64,000 nt of DNA, from the NCBI GenBank assembly GCA_030278955.1, contig JAOANR010000002.1, forward strand, positions 22,430,057 to 22,494,056. Direction: 5' to 3'. Positions 21,787-33,160 of the stretch are shown in pieces; the first letter of the stretch is position 1; the number at the start of each line of letters is the position of its first letter. The notes below the pieces were generated by a model that was not told the DNA's origin, did not search any database, and saw only the letters and a program-made list of their open reading frames with translations. The position numbers were made by a program, and so were the translations under genes. The DNA is from Hygrophila difformis. Its lineage: Eukaryota; Streptophyta; Magnoliopsida; Lamiales; Acanthaceae.

Positions 21787-24556
21787 TGTTACACCCCGGA
21801 TTCGGTAACCCAGGCCGGGATGTCACCGCCACATCTCCCTAGTAAGACACGGCTTCCCGAGCTCACTAAGGAAATGCAAGGCTTATGGGTACGTAAAAGA
21901 TTTAAAAACATTTCAATATTGAGTCCGGAAATTAATAATACTCAATTCAAAATACGGTAGTAACAGTCATCCATGCACGGGATAGAGTAAATGCAGCAGA
22001 AAAGTAATCACGGCCAACACGGGCAAACCTCTGGTTCAACAGGCCCGGTAAAACAGTAGTAAAATGCAGTGGATAAAAATGTTCATAAAAGTTTTTTCCC
22101 CAAGTGCAAGTGCATGCGTCACTCGACATACTCTGTAAAAGAAAAATAACAACGGGTTTATCAGTATAAAAATATACCGAGTAAGTTAATCCCTAACTAA
22201 ACAATTTAAGGGGTTACATGTGTCTATTTAAAATTTCACTTTTCATGCATTAATTTAAAATCCATAGTTTACTCGCAGCGGAAGAACACGATTAATTTAT
22301 TCAATACGTGAATACATAATTTAAGGATTTAAATTAAAAGCGTAATTTAAAAAGCATAATTTAAGAACGTAATTTAGAAGCATAATTTAAAACATGATAA
22401 ATAAAATTAAGCATAATTAAACACGCACACATGTCTTTTATATTTTATCCCGCAAACTAAGAAGAGGACACCATACCGGGGAGATCACTAACGAGGCAAT
22501 CTCAAATCGTAGGACCACTAACGAGGCAGTCCAAATAAATGAGAGACCACTAACGAGGCAGTCTCAAAGATAGTAGGACCACTAACGAGGCGATCCAAAT
22601 AACACAGCGCGCGAGATCACTAACGAGGCAATCTCAGATGGAAAGAGACCACTAACGAGGCAGTCTCAAAAATAATGATAGCATGAAGATCGGCTCAGCC
22701 TAGTGAACGGGATTTTTCAAAAGTTCATATTTCAATGTTTACCAAATATTCGATAACGCGTTTCGTAGTTCGAGTTTTCTCAAGTTTGAAAAATCCGATT
22801 CGTCACAGTTTATGCCTTTCTTAATTAAAAATTCATCTTTTAACCAAAAATTCTGAAATTTACACAGTAGCTCAAGAACGCACATACGAACAACTATCAT
22901 GTTTTAAGTTTTTGGAAATAAGGTTTCGAAGTGAGCTATATTTCGAGTTCTTTACAGAAGGGGATTTCTGTCCAAAGGACTGATTCCGACACAGTTTCGT
23001 GCAACGCCGATTAAAAATTCATTTCAAATCCAATTGGTCCAAAATTTTTACAGGATGTACATAACACCTTAATGAACAACTTTCATGTTTTAAGATTTTG
23101 GAAATAATGAATTTTAGATGTTCAAAAATCGACACCAAAACGCTGCTTACGCGCAGACTCAAAAATCGGTTTAGAACAGGTTCTGAAATCGTCCGTTTTG
23201 ACATATCAAATGAACTCCAAAATTCATGAAATTTTATATGCATAATCTAGACATAATTATCTACAAATTTTGTATGCAAAGTTGAATCTTTAGAAACAGG
23301 TGAAAAATAAGCATCAAGTCGATTCAATAAATCTGTCCAGGTTTCAAACGTTTGGTTTTATTACAGAAACTTTACGGCACGATTTGGGATATCAAATCTT
23401 TATGTCAATGGCTGAAATTTGAACACAAGGTAGATTAGAGTCTTATGAACAAAATCTATGTTGAAAAGTTTTTGGTTTGAATTCTCGAAGGTCGGGTTTT
23501 AGGCGGTTTCTAAAATTGGTCGAAAATAGGGTTTTTGAAAACCGATTTTAGTTACGTGTCTAGATCTTAAGTTTTAAACGACAATAAACCACAAAAATTG
23601 AAGAGTAAGGTCTTAACTTACAAAGTTAGAGAATAGGGTCGAAGTGAGGGCTTTCCGGATGTCCTAAGGTCGCGACGAATGGCCAACTTCTCCGATCGCT
23701 TTTTGTTCGTCCCCCGACGTGAAATCGTAGCAAGGAAAAGATGTTAGATTTTGAGTTTTTTTAAGGTTTATGGACGAACTAAACACTATACCATAACTTA
23801 CCAAGGGTCTAGAAGGCAGAGGCTTTGTCCCGTTTGCCTCGTCGTCGCCGGAATACTCGCCGGAAAGTGGAGTCGAAGAGATTTTGGCTTGAAGAGGAAG
23901 ATTGAAGGGGAATGACTTATGTTTTCTTTGAAAATGGGGATGAGGACGCCCCAACACCTCCCTTTAGCCTTTCCTAAGGCTGTGATCCGGTTGCCATGGA
24001 TAGAGATCGGATTTTTGGCAAGAAAATCGTCATGGAAGGAAAGTTTACACCTCCTGCACCTGTGGCGCGGTGGTGACGCGCACGTACAGGGATGTCCGCG
24101 CGGAGCACGCGCGACCAGTTCTGGGACGCGTCTCTTCCTGCCGTGCGGTGGCCGCGCGGCGGCGCGCGGAGGCCGCGTGACGGCCGGACCGGCCGGTTCG
24201 GCGGTCCGTGTGGTCCATTGGGTCTTTTCTTCTTTTCTCTATCGGTTTTCTATCCTCTACGTGTTTGGCTCGACTCCTGGGTCGTTTCCGGTTCGAAATC
24301 TTTATCTTAAATTCGTTACGAGCTCGGGTTTAATGCTCATAACATTTACGTGTCATAATTAATCTAGTTAAATTAATTCTGATTCCTCTTAACGTTTTTG
24401 TGATTTATCTTGTGTTTTATTTTGTGATTTGTTTTGTGATTTATTTTGTGACTGAACTTAGAATTTAGATTTCCAAGCTGCCTACGTACCCTGTGAAGGG
24501 ATCAAGTCATGACGTAGTTCAAAACAATTTGAATTTGTTTTTTCTTGGGTGTTACA
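21787..24556 (-). repeat. 5' LTR of element C (2770 bp)
   Basis: Matches 14283-17061 throughout, with scattered substitutions and small indels. The outer end carries TGTTACACCCC instead of TGTAACACCCC. It contains the same stem-loop array (22481-22667) and GC-rich island (about 24145-24185). The TATA box seen in the other LTR is altered here at 24246-24253 (GATAGAAAA). As the element is minus-oriented, this is the LTR that would drive transcription. Confidence 0.9.
22481..22667. repeat. Tandem stem-loop array in element C 5' LTR
   Basis: Same six-unit array as 14983-15171. Here unit 2 has the fully paired arms GGAC/GTCC and unit 5 the standard loop, which indicates that the two departures in the other LTR are later mutations. 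Confidence 0.85.
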
Positions 24557-24561
24557 ACAGT
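24557..24561. repeat. Target-site duplication, right of element C
   Basis: ACAGT follows the LTR end and pairs with ACAGC at 14278-14282. Confidence 0.65.
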
Positions 24562-24935
24562 AGTCTCAGCAGGCTGCAGAGCCCGATTGGGCTAGGACAC
24601 TGATGATGAACTTGCTGAACACTGTACATGAGCATGCTAGACTTGCAGCTCAGAGACACCATTTCATGACTGATCAGATGGCCAAGATGGCACGAGCTCA
24701 GGCCTACCACGCTGCCCGACTGGAGTACTTTATGTCCCAGAGTTTAGGACAGAGGTACGTTGCCCCTCAGACACCTTCTGAGGATGACGATGATGATGAG
24801 GACTATGTGGGGTCCGGTGATGGTAATGATGAGGATGGTGACGAGGATAATGATGATGATGATGCTGCTGGCGACGGATCTGAGGAAGTAGGAGACAACG
24901 AGGATGATGAGGATGACGATTCTAATGATGAGTGA
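24557..24935 (+). pseudogene. First accessory ORF of D, 3' part after element C
   Basis: The Gln/Ser-rich frame cut at 14282 resumes here (QQAAEPDWARTL) and runs to the stop at 24933-24935. It contains a helical His/Met-rich stretch (HFMTDQMAKMARAQAYHAAR) and FMSQSLGQRYVAP, which parallels FMSESLGDQYVPP in the second copy. It ends in about 45 almost purely acidic residues. Removing C and one duplication restores continuity with the upstream part, which supports this assignment. Confidence 0.7.
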
Positions 24936-25340
24936 TAGATAGGCTTTGATCTTGAGAGATGATATGTATTTATAAGCCAATGTTCTTGATACTTATTGTC
25001 ATTTTGCTACATTCTAGTTGGTTTCATTTTCGATTGTACTGTCTTGAACTCTATAGCTACTATTTTGCTATCTTCAATATGTAATTTGTGTTATTTTAAT
25101 CATATAAAGCGCTAGATAGTTCATATTTAGTTTATAAAGTTATTATTTGCTTTTGGATTCAATAAGATAGCTCTTACTAATGTCATGTGGGATTGAGTAG
25201 TTTTGAAGTGTTGAATGGATCAACGGAGTATAGTTGAACATGGTTGAGAAGTAGAAGAAGTAAGGTTGGTACTGTTGATTGACTTGGAAATGTTGAACAT
25301 CATGGGGACAAACTTAGGAAAAACACATTCTGCTCGAATT
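24936..25340 (+). other. Spacer between accessory cassettes of D
   Basis: AT-rich, no frame. TAGTTTATAAAG near 25129-25137 is a possible TATA box ahead of the second hairpin array. Confidence 0.4.
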
Positions 25341-25351
25341 TGGTACAGAAT

Positions 25352-25656
25352 GCGCCAGATACACTGTGTGGCGCCTAAATTGGACTTCCAGCGCCACACT
25401 GGTGCCTGGAAACTTAGAAAATTTTTAAAGTTTTTCCAAAATGCGCCGCATTCACTATGCGGCGCCTAAAATTGCCTTGAAACGCCACATTGGGCGCCGC
25501 AGAATTGTGAATTTTCCAAATTTGCTTCAGGATCCGCCGCATCAACTGTGCGGCGCCCAAATCCCCCTTCCAGCGCCACTTTCGGCGCAGCGGATTTAAT
25601 TTTTCTCCAGAATGCGCCACACAGTATGTATATTGGGGCGCCACTGACGCGAATTT
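25352..25656 (+). repeat. GCGCC hairpin array 2 of element D
   Basis: Stem-loops at 25352-25374 (loop ACACT), 25443-25451 with 25457-25465 (nine perfect pairs, loop TCACT) and 25535-25542 with 25548-25555 (loop CAACT) are spaced about 91 bases apart. A degenerate fourth unit follows near 25612. It is related to the array at 11365 and precedes the second accessory ORF. Confidence 0.75.
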
Positions 25657-25930
25657 TTGAAAAATCCGCGAATCAAAAGATTCAAATCATATCCAATCGA
25701 TTTTTAAAGTCCAAAACAGCATTATACTACCTCTAAATCATATATTTAGTGTATATTGGGACTTAGATTCAATTAATCACTCCGTATCCCAACAAAATCA
25801 AGATTTTAACTCTCTTTAAAAGAGAGAACCGATCAGTCTCTTCCTCTCTAATCTCAATCATTCCATATTCTTCTATTATTAGTTTAATTAGCTTCCTAAT
25901 ATCAATTCTATCTTCCTAGACTCCATTATC

Positions 25931-27405
25931 ATGAGACCTGAGAGGAAAAGAACCTCAGGAAACAAGAGAAACAATGATGGAAAGAAGCAGAAAGCCAAGG
26001 AGCCTCTCCCATCACAGCCACTTGTTATTAGAGAACCTAATCCCGAGCCTACAGCTGTAAATAATGCAGATGAGTTCGTGAATGAATTATTGGTTGCTGA
26101 TTCTGTGGATGGAGAGGAAATTCCATTCTATTCTGCTCAACAGGAAGAGGATGATCCACAACAGGAAGAAGATGATGCTGAATCTCCTGAAAAAGTTTCA
26201 CCTGAGGGAACCAAACATTCAAGTGGTTCTAAAGTAAAAAGGAGAAGCCATAATAGGAAGGATGATACACCTCCTTTGCAAGAACTAACCTGAGACATCT
26301 TTAATCCGGCAATCTTTATAAACCAACAGGCATATTCTTATTATCAAGGAATGGGTGAAAGTTGGATCATCTAAGATAAAGGATTTATCGAAGATGACAT
26401 GGAGCGGGTTTTGATTCATGACGCCTTGGCGAGTCGAGGATGGATGAAATTTGCTGAGCACCCAGATGAGTATATTCGTGGGAGCTTACTAGGCAATTCC
26501 TGGCCAATGCTTGATATGGACATTTTACTTCATGGATTCGGGGAGTGCATGTACCTTATGATCCAGACACAATTAACCGGCTCTATGGTACGGTGGATGT
26601 CTCTTGTCCGGCTACAAAGAAGAATGTTTTCTATGATCCTGTGTATTCTGAAGAAGGAGGAAAGGAGCTAGAAAAGAAGATTTTAAAGGAGATGTTTGGA
26701 AAATAAAAGAAAGTTGCCTACATAGAGGGTTCAAATAATGAACGGGTCGTTGCTACTTTGATGGATGCCCCATTGTACCAGATTTACCTGATGTATAAGC
26801 ATAGGGTTTACCCTACTTCACATACTGCCCAGCCTAGTGCAGAAGAGTTATATTTTGTGTATTGTGTGAAGAATGGATTATATGTTGATATTGGAGAGAT
26901 GATAGCAAGTGAGCTGGATAGTATGGGATCTGATGCTGCGATGACTACACTCGGGTTCCCTGCACTTATTTGGGAACTTTGTGAGAAAGCTGGAGTGAAT
27001 CTAGGAGCCTATGCTCAGGATTTGAAGAGTAAACCTCCTATTACTTTCAAAAGATTCTATACAAAGCCTGGAGTAAGATGTGCAGAGCTAGCTTACCCGA
27101 CTTCACCTCGCAGAGCACCCACTCATCATGTTGATCTACCTAGTACATTTGGTACTAGTGTAGAACCTACAGAGATGGCACTTAATAGGATGACTTATGA
27201 GATTCATCAGCTTAGGGCCGAGATGAAGAAGAAGGAGGATAGTAAAAAGACACAACTTGCACGACTTTCTTCCAGACTTGAGCACTTCATGTCTGAAAGT
27301 CTAGGTGATCAATATGTTCCTCCTAATGATTCAAACCCTAAGGCTAAAGATGATGATACTAGAGAAGCTGAAGCAGCTGATTCGGATGCATATTTGGAGT
27401 TTTAG
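25931..27405 (+). pseudogene. Second accessory ORF of D (same family as the first)
   Basis: From ATG 25931 (MRPERKRT) a basic, then acidic N-terminus runs to TGA at 26291-26293. The same frame continues with ALASRGWMKF. The frame then shifts: RQFLANA and YDPDTINRLYGTVDV are read in another frame, with a TAA near 26704. The core continues from 26758 as MDAPLYQIYLMYK, ELYFVYCVKNG and FPALIWELCEKAGVN. The C-terminus is helical (MNRM-rich, LSSRLEHFMSESL) with a short acidic tail. Side by side with 13507-14061 it shows the same blocks in the same order, so D holds two diverged copies. It is degraded by several stops and shifts. Confidence 0.65.
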
Positions 27406-28803
27406 ATATTTAGCTAGATAGGATTGCTCCCTTTTGTTAAATTTGTCATGATTAGATTAATTTTGGTGGTATTTTGTTTACTTTAAATTAGCAACTTTAT
27501 GTAAAAGTTGCTAGAATTTGTGGTATTTTGCTTTTGCTGAATTTATAAATTTAATATTTTAATTAAATCTGTCCACATTTATTTAATTGCTAAAAATTGA
27601 TAATAAATATTAAAAACCTGAAATTTAATATTAAAAATATGATATTAAATAAATTATGGATGGAATTACTTGTTGGTTCTAATATAAAAATTCACCATGT
27701 GCACTAATGATTCTCTTTTGTATGCGTGAATACCATATAAATATATTAAGAAGCTGGATATGCCACAAAGAAGCAAAAAGGGGACATCCATGATGATGAA
27801 GTGAAATTCTAAAGCCTAAATACTCCAAGTGTGATCTTTTCATATTTTATGTTTATCAGTCTGTATGAGGTACTTTGGTAAGAGCTTAAGTATGTTTTAA
27901 TATTTTATTATGCTTTGAATAAAATGGTACATGCACAACATGGATATGTTAATTATGTTAGATTTAAATTGTATTTTCCCAGTGGTGCTATTATTTAGAG
28001 ATTATCACATCATTGCCAATCTGGAGAAAATCAAAACAAGTCTAAATGTTCTGCTTGAATCCAATTTTACAACATAAATGAGTATTATGTTTCTTAGTTT
28101 AAAGTTCTAGGCTTTGTTAAATTTCCATGCTAGTTGTTCGAACCTCGGTGGCAATTTTATTTAACTTGCAGAAAACCTTTTGATTAATTAGACTAGTTTA
28201 TTGGTTGTGTGGAGAGTTATCATTATTTACATATGAATATGCTCGTTCTAAGTCTTCTTAAATGCTTAGTTACACATAAAGTCAGAGTAAAACCCCTATA
28301 AAAAAAGAGAAAGAGAGAGAAAATATTAAATCTTGCAAAAAGAAAAGAAGAAAACAATATAGAAAATGCAAGATTGAAAAAAAATGAAATAAAGGGGTAT
28401 TAAACAGAAATTTATAAACTCTTCACTATATGACTGACACGTATTCTAAGACATGAGTAGCTTTTGGAATTCAACCGTCTACAACTCAGCCAAAGTGTCT
28501 AGAATAATTGTGAAACCGAGTCATTAATTGAGCATATTTGAAGACTGAAATAGAAAAGCATATTTACATCATTCGCTCTCCCATTTCAAGTTGCTATGTG
28601 TGATTAATCTGTTTTCGGTATTGTAAGTGCTTTGGATACCTGGTTTTGACAACTGATGCATGACAATTTACCTTGTTCTAGCACATTAAACTTTGAACCC
28701 TTTTTGACTCATTTCGTTGTTGAAATCTATAATTTGGCAGAACAATAAAGACTTTATCTTTATTATCTTGATTGGCATGTGTGTTAATTGATCTCATTGC
28801 TCA
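27406..28803 (+). other. 3' untranslated region of element D
   Basis: About 1.4 kb of AT-rich sequence without a frame. It includes a purine stretch of AAAGAGAAAGAGAGAG type at 28302-28390, about 500 bases before the LTR. Element E has the complementary stretch at 62610-62670 at a similar distance from its own LTR. Confidence 0.55.
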
Positions 28804-28831
28804 AGGGACGAGCAATATTTAAGTGTGAGAA
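28804..28831 (+). other. Polypurine-tract region of element D
   Basis: GGGACGAGCAATATTTAAGT followed by GTGAGAA directly precedes TGTTGATG. A GGGACGAxCAA block before the LTR is typical of Athila/Tat elements. Confidence 0.65.
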
Positions 28832-30739
28832 TGTTGATGCACCCTGTGAAACCACATATAAATGAGCTTAAATTGTGTTAAAATATGTCTAAAATGCATG
28901 CATGTTACCCTATTTTAATGCTTTTTAGTCCATATTTCATGTGATTTGTAAACATTAATAATAATGGTTAAATTAAGCTTATTTGAGTTCAATTTACCAT
29001 GTTTTATGCTTTTTAATAAGACTTTGGCAAATCTAATACATTGCAATGATGTTTCAGGGATTAGAATGAAGAAAAGAAGATGTTCGGAGGACAAGGAATA
29101 TCAAATTCGGATTTTTCAACACTGAAGTGTGCCCAGAATGCGCCACATTGGCATGGCGGTGCCCAAAAAGACCTTGGAGTGCCACATCAGGCGCCATTTC
29201 AACACTTAGGAAAATTTCGGGTGAAAAAGCTTCAGGATGCGCCGCACATGCATGGTGGCGCCGAAATCAGCCTTCCAGCGCCACTTTAGGCGCCGCAATC
29301 AGAAATTTGGGAAAATCGTCAGGATGCGCCGCATCTCCTTGGTGGCGCCTGAAATGGGTCTCCAACGCCACATTGCGCGCCACAGTCGCAGTTGGGCAGT
29401 TTTCTAACCTCCCGAACTCGGTTGTAAACGCCATTCTTCGCCTTTCTTCATCATTCAAACGCATTTTATCATCAAAAAACAGACTGTAAACACTGCATAA
29501 TGGGAGAAGAAGGCCGGAAACACAAATCCATGCCGGAGGAATGCATCAAGAACGTTGTTCTGGGCGTGTTCTTCCTATTCTAGGTGTTGCCTTACTTTTT
29601 CTTGCTTTGTAATGTTATGAATTTGCCTCTAAATGTAATCTGCTATTATGTTTCGAATTTGTAGACAGATTTCTGTAATGTTCGTGTTAGGAGTGATGTA
29701 GAACGGGAGTTCAGAATCACTTTTGAAGTATGAATTCATCTTTTATGGAAGTAAATGAATTGATCGACATTTCTGTGTTAAATTTGGATTAATCTGTAAT
29801 GATGCTAGAATCTGTATTAGGATTGCTAATCTACTGCACAAGTTTGATCGATAATTCTGTGTTTCTTTTATTATGATGTGTACAACATTAATCTGCTAAA
29901 TTCTGAATTGATCGATCATTCTGTAATTTCTACTTTTAGTAATCTGAAAATAATCCTAACCTGTCTGCATCTTAAAATTAGTAATATAATCCAATTTACC
30001 ATGTTCTATCATTATTTTACCATGTTTATTATATTATTTACACTATTCTGCATATTTAAATGTTAGAATCTAATCTTGTGATTTCTGCTTTGCTAAATCG
30101 GGAGATAAAAAGTAGAATTTATATTATAGTACCGGAATTGGGAATAAATTACATTAAAATGGATTCTGGCATGTGCACAATGATTTGGGAAATGAAATGT
30201 GCCCTTTAATTGCTATAGGTAAATTTGTATGCTTGGGAAAGACTCAAATTTAGGCCTAGAATAATGATTGACGAATGTTAGATAATTTAATTAGCTTCCA
30301 TGAAGTCCGTTTAAGCATAATTTGAACTTTATAAAATTACTATATTTTTAATCTTTATAAAATAATTAAATTTTAAGAAATTGATCTTTTTAGGCATTGG
30401 AAAATGCTAAATCAATATGCAATTTTTATTTTATGTAAAGATGGCAATATTTAAAATATTACAAGCATCTCCCATTTATATTTTTATTAATTAAAACTTA
30501 AACTTGTTTTATTTTAAATTTAATGTCATTGTTTTTAATTTAATCAACTCTAGAATTAGACAAACTCTTTTAAAATATATAAAATATATTTAATAAACTT
30601 AAAAACAATTAAAATATTCTCCGGAATGAAATAATATTCTGAAATTCCCTGTGGTTCGACTCGGTTATTCACCGGTTTTTATTACTTGATGACAACCATC
30701 AGATTGTGGTAAAATATGAGTAGTGAAAATCACTCATCA
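28832..30739 (+). repeat. 3' LTR of element D (about 1.9 kb)
   Basis: Starts TGTTGATGCACC after the polypurine region and ends CACTCATCA. Near the end is TGTGGTTCGACTCGG, a block typical of the U5 end of Athila/Tat LTRs. A degenerate GCGCC hairpin region lies at 29131-29400. The base after the end, 30740, is already LINE ORF1. The start could also be placed at 28835. Confidence 0.75.
29131..29400 (+). repeat. GCGCC repeat region in element D LTR
   Basis: Four GCGCC...GGCGCC-type units at about 29140, 29240, 29283 and 29325 resemble the internal arrays, but loops and stems are less regular. The relation to the internal arrays suggests that either the cassettes acquired LTR leader sequence or the reverse. 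Confidence 0.6.
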
Positions 30740-31960
30740 AAGATGGCTGGAGAAAGGTACCAATTTTGGGTTTTTTAGATTCTCTAGCAGATCGGACGTG
30801 GAAAGGGTTATCAGGAGCCTTAATGGCACGGACTGGCTGGGGAACAAACTCAGAGTGAATTGGGCTACTCCAAGCAGAAGATGGTTGGGGGTAGCTCAAG
30901 AAGGGAGTGGGTATCGTATTTTACAGGGGAAATCTAGGGCTCGGAACAGCGAAGGGAGGACGCGGAGAGAGCGAAGAAACGGTGGTGGCGATGCATGGAG
31001 GGATGAGAGGACTTTTGCGGAAGTGCTGAAACGGAATTATTATGATAGAAAAGTAGATATGGGCTTTGGGAGGAAGGAGGATGTGATAAACCTGGTTGAG
31101 GTGAAAGAGGATGTGCAATGGCTGAGACGTTCGGCGATTATTGATATCAGAAATCTTGACGATCTGATGGAGTTTCAATATTGGCTTTTCACTAAGCATG
31201 CGGTGAGCGGGGATCTTATATACGGGGGAGGCCATTCACTGGTGGCGGTATTTCAGTGCCCAGAGGATAGGGATAAGTTCCTATCGGATAGGAGTAACTT
31301 TAAGTTAATCAAATGGAAAAGGCAATGGACTCCGACACCGGTGGAGAGGAAGTAGCTCGTATGGATCCAAATTTTCGGGTTACCTTTCAATGGTTGGTGT
31401 ATGGAAAATTTCCGGAGAGTGGATGGGAATTGGGGATCAGTGGTAAAAATTGATGCTAAGATAAAAGAACGGAGGAGGTTTGATCGGGCAAACTTGCTAG
31501 TTATGTTGCATGCAAATAGCACTATTCCATTGGAGAGATCCATTCAAGTGGGTAGGTTTGTCTTTAAAATTCGGATAGTAGTGATGTATGTGAACTGGTG
31601 GTGGTGGCGGATGAATCTGAGGGTGCAGGTGAGGAAGGACCGGAAGAGGTGTCCTTCGTGGAGGAGACGACGGAAGACCAGCCGGAGAGGATGTCGGGAG
31701 GGAAGTCTTGGCCTAACAAGAATGGCAAAATGGAAAGGTCTAAAGGTGGGGTGCATGGGGGTTCTCAACTTTTTGAAAATAAGGCTGCGCAATTAACGCC
31801 AAGGGAGAAGGGGGCAGGGACGTCTGATGCTTCCAAGGTGCTACTAGGGGGACAGAATCTGGGGTGGAAGGGTGTTTTGGGGTGGATGGTCCTAAAGAGT
31901 TTGGGCTGCAGGAAATGGTTAAAGGGGATAGTGGGCCAGAGTGAGAGAGGTTGAGGGTTT
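30740..31960 (+). pseudogene. LINE copy 1 ORF1 fragment (RRM-like and DUF4283-like)
   Basis: The sequence starts mid-ORF at the element D junction with RWLEKGTNFGFFRF and GNKLRVNWAT, an RNA-recognition-motif ending as found in ORF1 of some plant L1 elements. An Arg-rich linker follows, then WRDERTFAEVLK, SLVAVFQCPEDRDKFL, a TAG at 31353-31355, and LVWIQIFGLPFNGWC with RFDRANLLVML. The product would be an RNA-binding chaperone of the LINE particle. The 5' end lies beyond element D, outside this window. Reading frames dissolve after about 31600. Confidence 0.65.
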
Positions 31961-32261
31961 AGAGTTGGGCCTGGGGATTGATACGGTTGGGTCAGAGGGT
32001 GATGCAAATAGAATTCCAGTGCTTTCAAAGCAAATGGTAGATATGAGTACGGGGGCCCAGGGCGATATGGGCTGTAACATAGATTCTGGGGTTGGGACTT
32101 GGGACGGTGGTGTGGAGGATGACAAAGGGGTCGGATGAAAACCTTGATTCTGGGAATGTGAAAAATCCAGAGAGACAAGATGTAGCAGAAGGGATGGTAA
32201 TAGAGAGGAGTGGAGCGGAGGCCGACATGGTGGCGGATGGTAATAGAGAGGAGTGGAAGCC

Positions 32262-33160
32262 CGGTCATCACTCACCTTCAATATGCGGATGACACGATTC
32301 TATTTTGCGAAGGAACTATCGAACAGGTAATTTTTATCAAGAGGTTACTATGGTGTCTTACGCTGTCTACCGGGCTCAAAATAAACTTTAACAAAAGCAG
32401 CTTGGTCGGAATTAATTGTGATCCAGAGATGGTAAAAGAGGCTACGGAAGTGCTTGGATGGGGGGTTGGTTGTTGGCCAATGAGATATTTAGGAATATCA
32501 ATAGGAGGCAGAGTCAATGGAGTAGACATTTGGAAACCGTGGCGTTTATTACCACAAGCGGGGCGTCTATGTCTCATTAACTCAGTCCTAGGAAGCTTAC
32601 CGGTGTATTTTCTATCTCTGTTTAAGATTCTTAAGGCTATGGCAGAAAAGTAGGAGAAATTTAAACGACGTTTCTTTTGGAACGAGTGGGATGGGGCTCG
32701 GAAATTACACACCATCGGGTGGGATAAAGTGTGTTGTCATAAAGAGGAGGGTGGTTTACAAATATGGAACGTCCAAAAATTCAATATGGCTTTGCTTTTA
32801 AAATAGAGGTGGAGGTTCGGGCGAGAGAAAACTTTGTGGAGGGAGGTGATAAACACAAAATATTATGAGGCCAACGCTAGCATCTTACCTAACATTAAGT
32901 AGAGTAGAACTTTATGAGGCAAGATTTGTTATGCTTGGAAGGAAGCTGAAAGTATTATTCAAGCCGATTGCTTCAGAATAATTGTGGGAAGTGGGGAAAG
33001 TACGAGATTTTGGTTGGACTCTTGGGTGGAAAGGGGTCGGCCGTTAAAGGAGTTGTATCCAAGAATGTTCACATTGGCTATTAATAAGGAGGGTAAAGTG
33101 GCGGATTTTGGTGTTTGGAGGGGTACTGTGTGGGAGTGGAAGGAAAAGGCCAATATGATG
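32262..33160 (+). pseudogene. LINE copy 1 reverse transcriptase C-terminal part, fused to ORF1 remnant
   Basis: The frame has LQYADDTILFCEG (catalytic YADD), GLKINFNKS, GVGCWPMRYLGISIGGR, QAGRLCLINSVL and KFKRRFFWNEWDG, all typical of plant L1 reverse transcriptase. About 13 codons are missing between IWKP and the QAGRL block compared with copy 3 at 58361. It then decays, with FWLDSWVERGRPLKELYP before the zinc-binding region. The endonuclease and the first half of the RT are absent, so an internal deletion joined ORF1 to the YADD region near 32250. Confidence 0.75.

Larger units (their letters stand above)
14283..24556 (-). mobile_element. Element C: complete non-autonomous chromovirus derivative
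   Basis: Two long direct repeats (14283-17061, 21787-24556) bound a 4.7-kb interior. Orientation is minus: a primer-binding site for initiator tRNA-Met lies next to the right LTR (21771-21783) and a polypurine tract next to the left LTR (17062-17074). The interior contains an upstream coiled-coil ORF, then in place of gag to RT an antisense accessory gene (about 18.1-20.2 kb, plus strand), then an integrase-chromodomain stub. It cannot encode its own reverse transcription, so it would depend on a relative such as element A. The LTRs differ by only scattered substitutions and small indels, so it is younger than its host D. Confidence 0.88.
8209..30739 (+). mobile_element. Element D: Athila-like Ty3/gypsy retrotransposon, 3' portion, interrupted by element C
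   Basis: From 8209 the sequence encodes a decayed Athila-type pol (to 10818). Then come two accessory cassettes (11.2-14.3 kb continued at 24.6-24.9 kb, and 25.3-27.4 kb), a long A-rich 3' region, a polypurine-type sequence and the 3' LTR (28832-30739). The 5' part lies beyond the window, displaced by elements A and B. C (14283-24556) is nested inside. At 30740 the sequence passes directly into LINE ORF1, so D inserted into that LINE. Confidence 0.82.

Noticed and set aside
24744..24980. Hydrophobic minus-strand frame rich in Ile and Val
   Set aside because: It is the complement of the Asp/Glu-rich tail of the accessory ORF.
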